A DNA stretch of 14,934 nt, from the NCBI GenBank assembly GCA_041060555.1, contig JBEUDS010000040.1; one strand, written 5' to 3'. Within the stretch, counting starts at the first letter, position 1; each line of letters begins with the position of its first letter. Positions 14,380 to 14,934 of this stretch are shown here, piece after piece. Below the pieces are notes generated by a model. That model was not told the DNA's origin. It saw nothing but the letters and a program-made list of their open reading frames with translations, and did not search any database. This stretch comes from CAUJIW01 sp963205175 (GTDB taxonomy: Bacteria > Pseudomonadota > Alphaproteobacteria > Sphingomonadales > Sphingomonadaceae). Made by a program: the position numbers and the translations under genes.

Positions 14380-14891
14380 GCATCCCCGACTATCAATCCC
14401 TCATGCTCCCGGTCCTGGAGGTAGCCGCCAAGGCCGAAACCTCCGTGCCACTGGCCGAAGCTGAGATTGCGACGAAATTCAGTCTCTCGGATGAAGAGCG
14501 CGAGCAGATGCTGCCGAGCGGCAAACAGCGCGTTCTCCACAACCGCATCCATTGGGCAAAATTCTATCTGACGAAGGCTGGACTGCTCGAAAGCCCTAGG
14601 CGCGGACGCTTTGCAATAACTCCGGCTGGGCAGCAGGTGCTGGCCAATCCGCCCGCGAGCCTCGATACCAAGTATCTGCTTGCGATCCCGGCGTTTCGCG
14701 ACTTCTACCGGGGTGGGGACGATTCCGAGGCGGTCACCGCGGCTGCTGAAGTAGAGCCTCCGTCCGCGACGCCTGAGGAGGTGGTCGAAGCCGCATACAA
14801 AGCTGTCGGTCGCGTCCGTCAAGGTGGTGTAATTTCGGCTGTGGCCGTGGGCCATCGTCAGGCGGCTTTGGCGGTGATGTGTAGGGGCTGA
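14376..14891 (+). pseudogene. Mrr-like restriction endonuclease, N-terminal domain only, broken by IS insertion
   Basis: The first ~144 codons (14376-14807) encode the winged-helix N-terminal domain seen in Mrr proteins (Mrr_N): SIPDYQSLMLPVLEVAA, then LPSGKQRVLHNRIHWAKFYL and LTKAGLLESPRRGRFAITPAG. The linker TPEEVVEAAYKAV normally leads into the catalytic Mrr domain with its QAK motif. Here homology stops at about residue 144, and 27 unrelated residues follow to a stop at 14891, read from what looks like an IS end. The nuclease domain is therefore absent, and this copy should have no Mrr cleavage activity. An intact Mrr-like protein of about 300 residues would be expected to recognise and cut modified DNA. 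The ATG overlaps the res stop as ATGA, so it was the last known member of the operon. It might still make a DNA-binding fragment. Confidence 0.75.
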
Positions 14892-14934
14892 TTTTCCTCC
14901 TCGATCATGGGTTGGTTGAGTTCGGCCATGCCTT
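14808..14934 (-). mobile_element. Terminal part of an IS256-family-like insertion sequence
   Basis: At about 14808 the Mrr reading frame gives way to a sequence beginning GGTCGCGTCCGTCAAGGTGG. Its GGTGGTGTAA core is the kind of terminal inverted repeat I recall from IS256-family elements. The exact junction could be 14803-14812. About 50 nt inward, a minus-strand frame ends at 14858, a usual distance between transposase stop and IS end. The other end and the target duplication (8-9 bp for this family) lie outside the window. Confidence 0.6.
14858..14934 (-). CDS. Probable transposase C-terminus (IS256 family), 5' part outside window
   Basis: On the minus strand a frame enters from the window edge and ends at a TGA (14860-14858). 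The 24 complete codons give a tail containing MAELNQPMIEEE and ending in PLHITAKAA. This fits my memory of the C-terminal ends of IS256-family (mutator type) transposases from Alphaproteobacteria, but the catalytic DDE core is outside the window. Position and direction, with the stop ~50 nt from the presumed IS end, support the call. A short unrelated frame cannot be excluded. Confidence 0.5.
   Translation of the reverse strand, partial: GMAELNQPMIEEENQPLHITAKAA

Noticed and set aside
14298..14855. 185-codon minus-strand frame at the right end
   Set aside because: It spans the junction between the Mrr-like gene and the IS-like end, opposite recognisable Mrr_N sequence; no domain is encoded.

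Overview
The window looks like chromosomal or island DNA of an alphaproteobacterium. It is GC-rich (roughly low 60s percent by eye), its open frames are long and closely packed, and it carries the DUF2924 / serine recombinase / small HTH cluster that I know mainly from Alphaproteobacteria. I cannot name the genus. I see no tRNA, rRNA or CRISPR array.

Left arm (1-2488, minus strand): a three-gene unit of unknown function, read right to left. It holds a 415-residue protein I do not recognise, a 326-residue protein with an N-terminal Cys cluster and a C-terminal OmpR/PhoB-like winged helix, and the first 87 residues of a small protein cut by the window edge. Centre-left (2640-5024, plus strand, divergent): four genes chained by ATGA overlaps, namely a ~67-residue protein, a DUF2924 protein, a serine recombinase with an intact resolvase-type catalytic domain but a Cys-poor zinc ribbon, and a KorB/ParB-like HTH protein. 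This is probably an integrase/recombinase module of the island.

Right arm (5107-14807, plus strand): a tightly coupled defence operon. It starts with an 82-residue excisionase/MerR-type HTH protein whose end overlaps a 953-residue SNF2-family ATPase. An AIPR-family protein (abortive infection phage resistance, with a PD-(D/E)XK-like N-terminus), a type III DNA methyltransferase (Mod), a type III restriction subunit (Res) and the N-terminal domain of an Mrr-like endonuclease follow. From AIPR onward every junction is an ATGA overlap. Mod and Res alone would make a classical type III restriction-modification system: Mod methylates adenine in an asymmetric site, and Res translocates or signals along DNA and cleaves with its C-terminal nuclease. 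The co-operonic SNF2 motor, AIPR nuclease-like protein and Mrr-like protein suggest an expanded multi-effector locus.

Two signs of recent change stand out. The central part of mod (about 10261-10980) is markedly poorer in GC than both flanks, in the place where the target recognition domain lies, which suggests a specificity swap. The Mrr-like gene loses homology at about 14808, where a sequence resembling an IS256-family end begins; the last codons of a minus-strand frame resembling the C-terminus of an IS256-family transposase follow. The Mrr-like subunit is therefore probably inactivated by an insertion that continues past the window.
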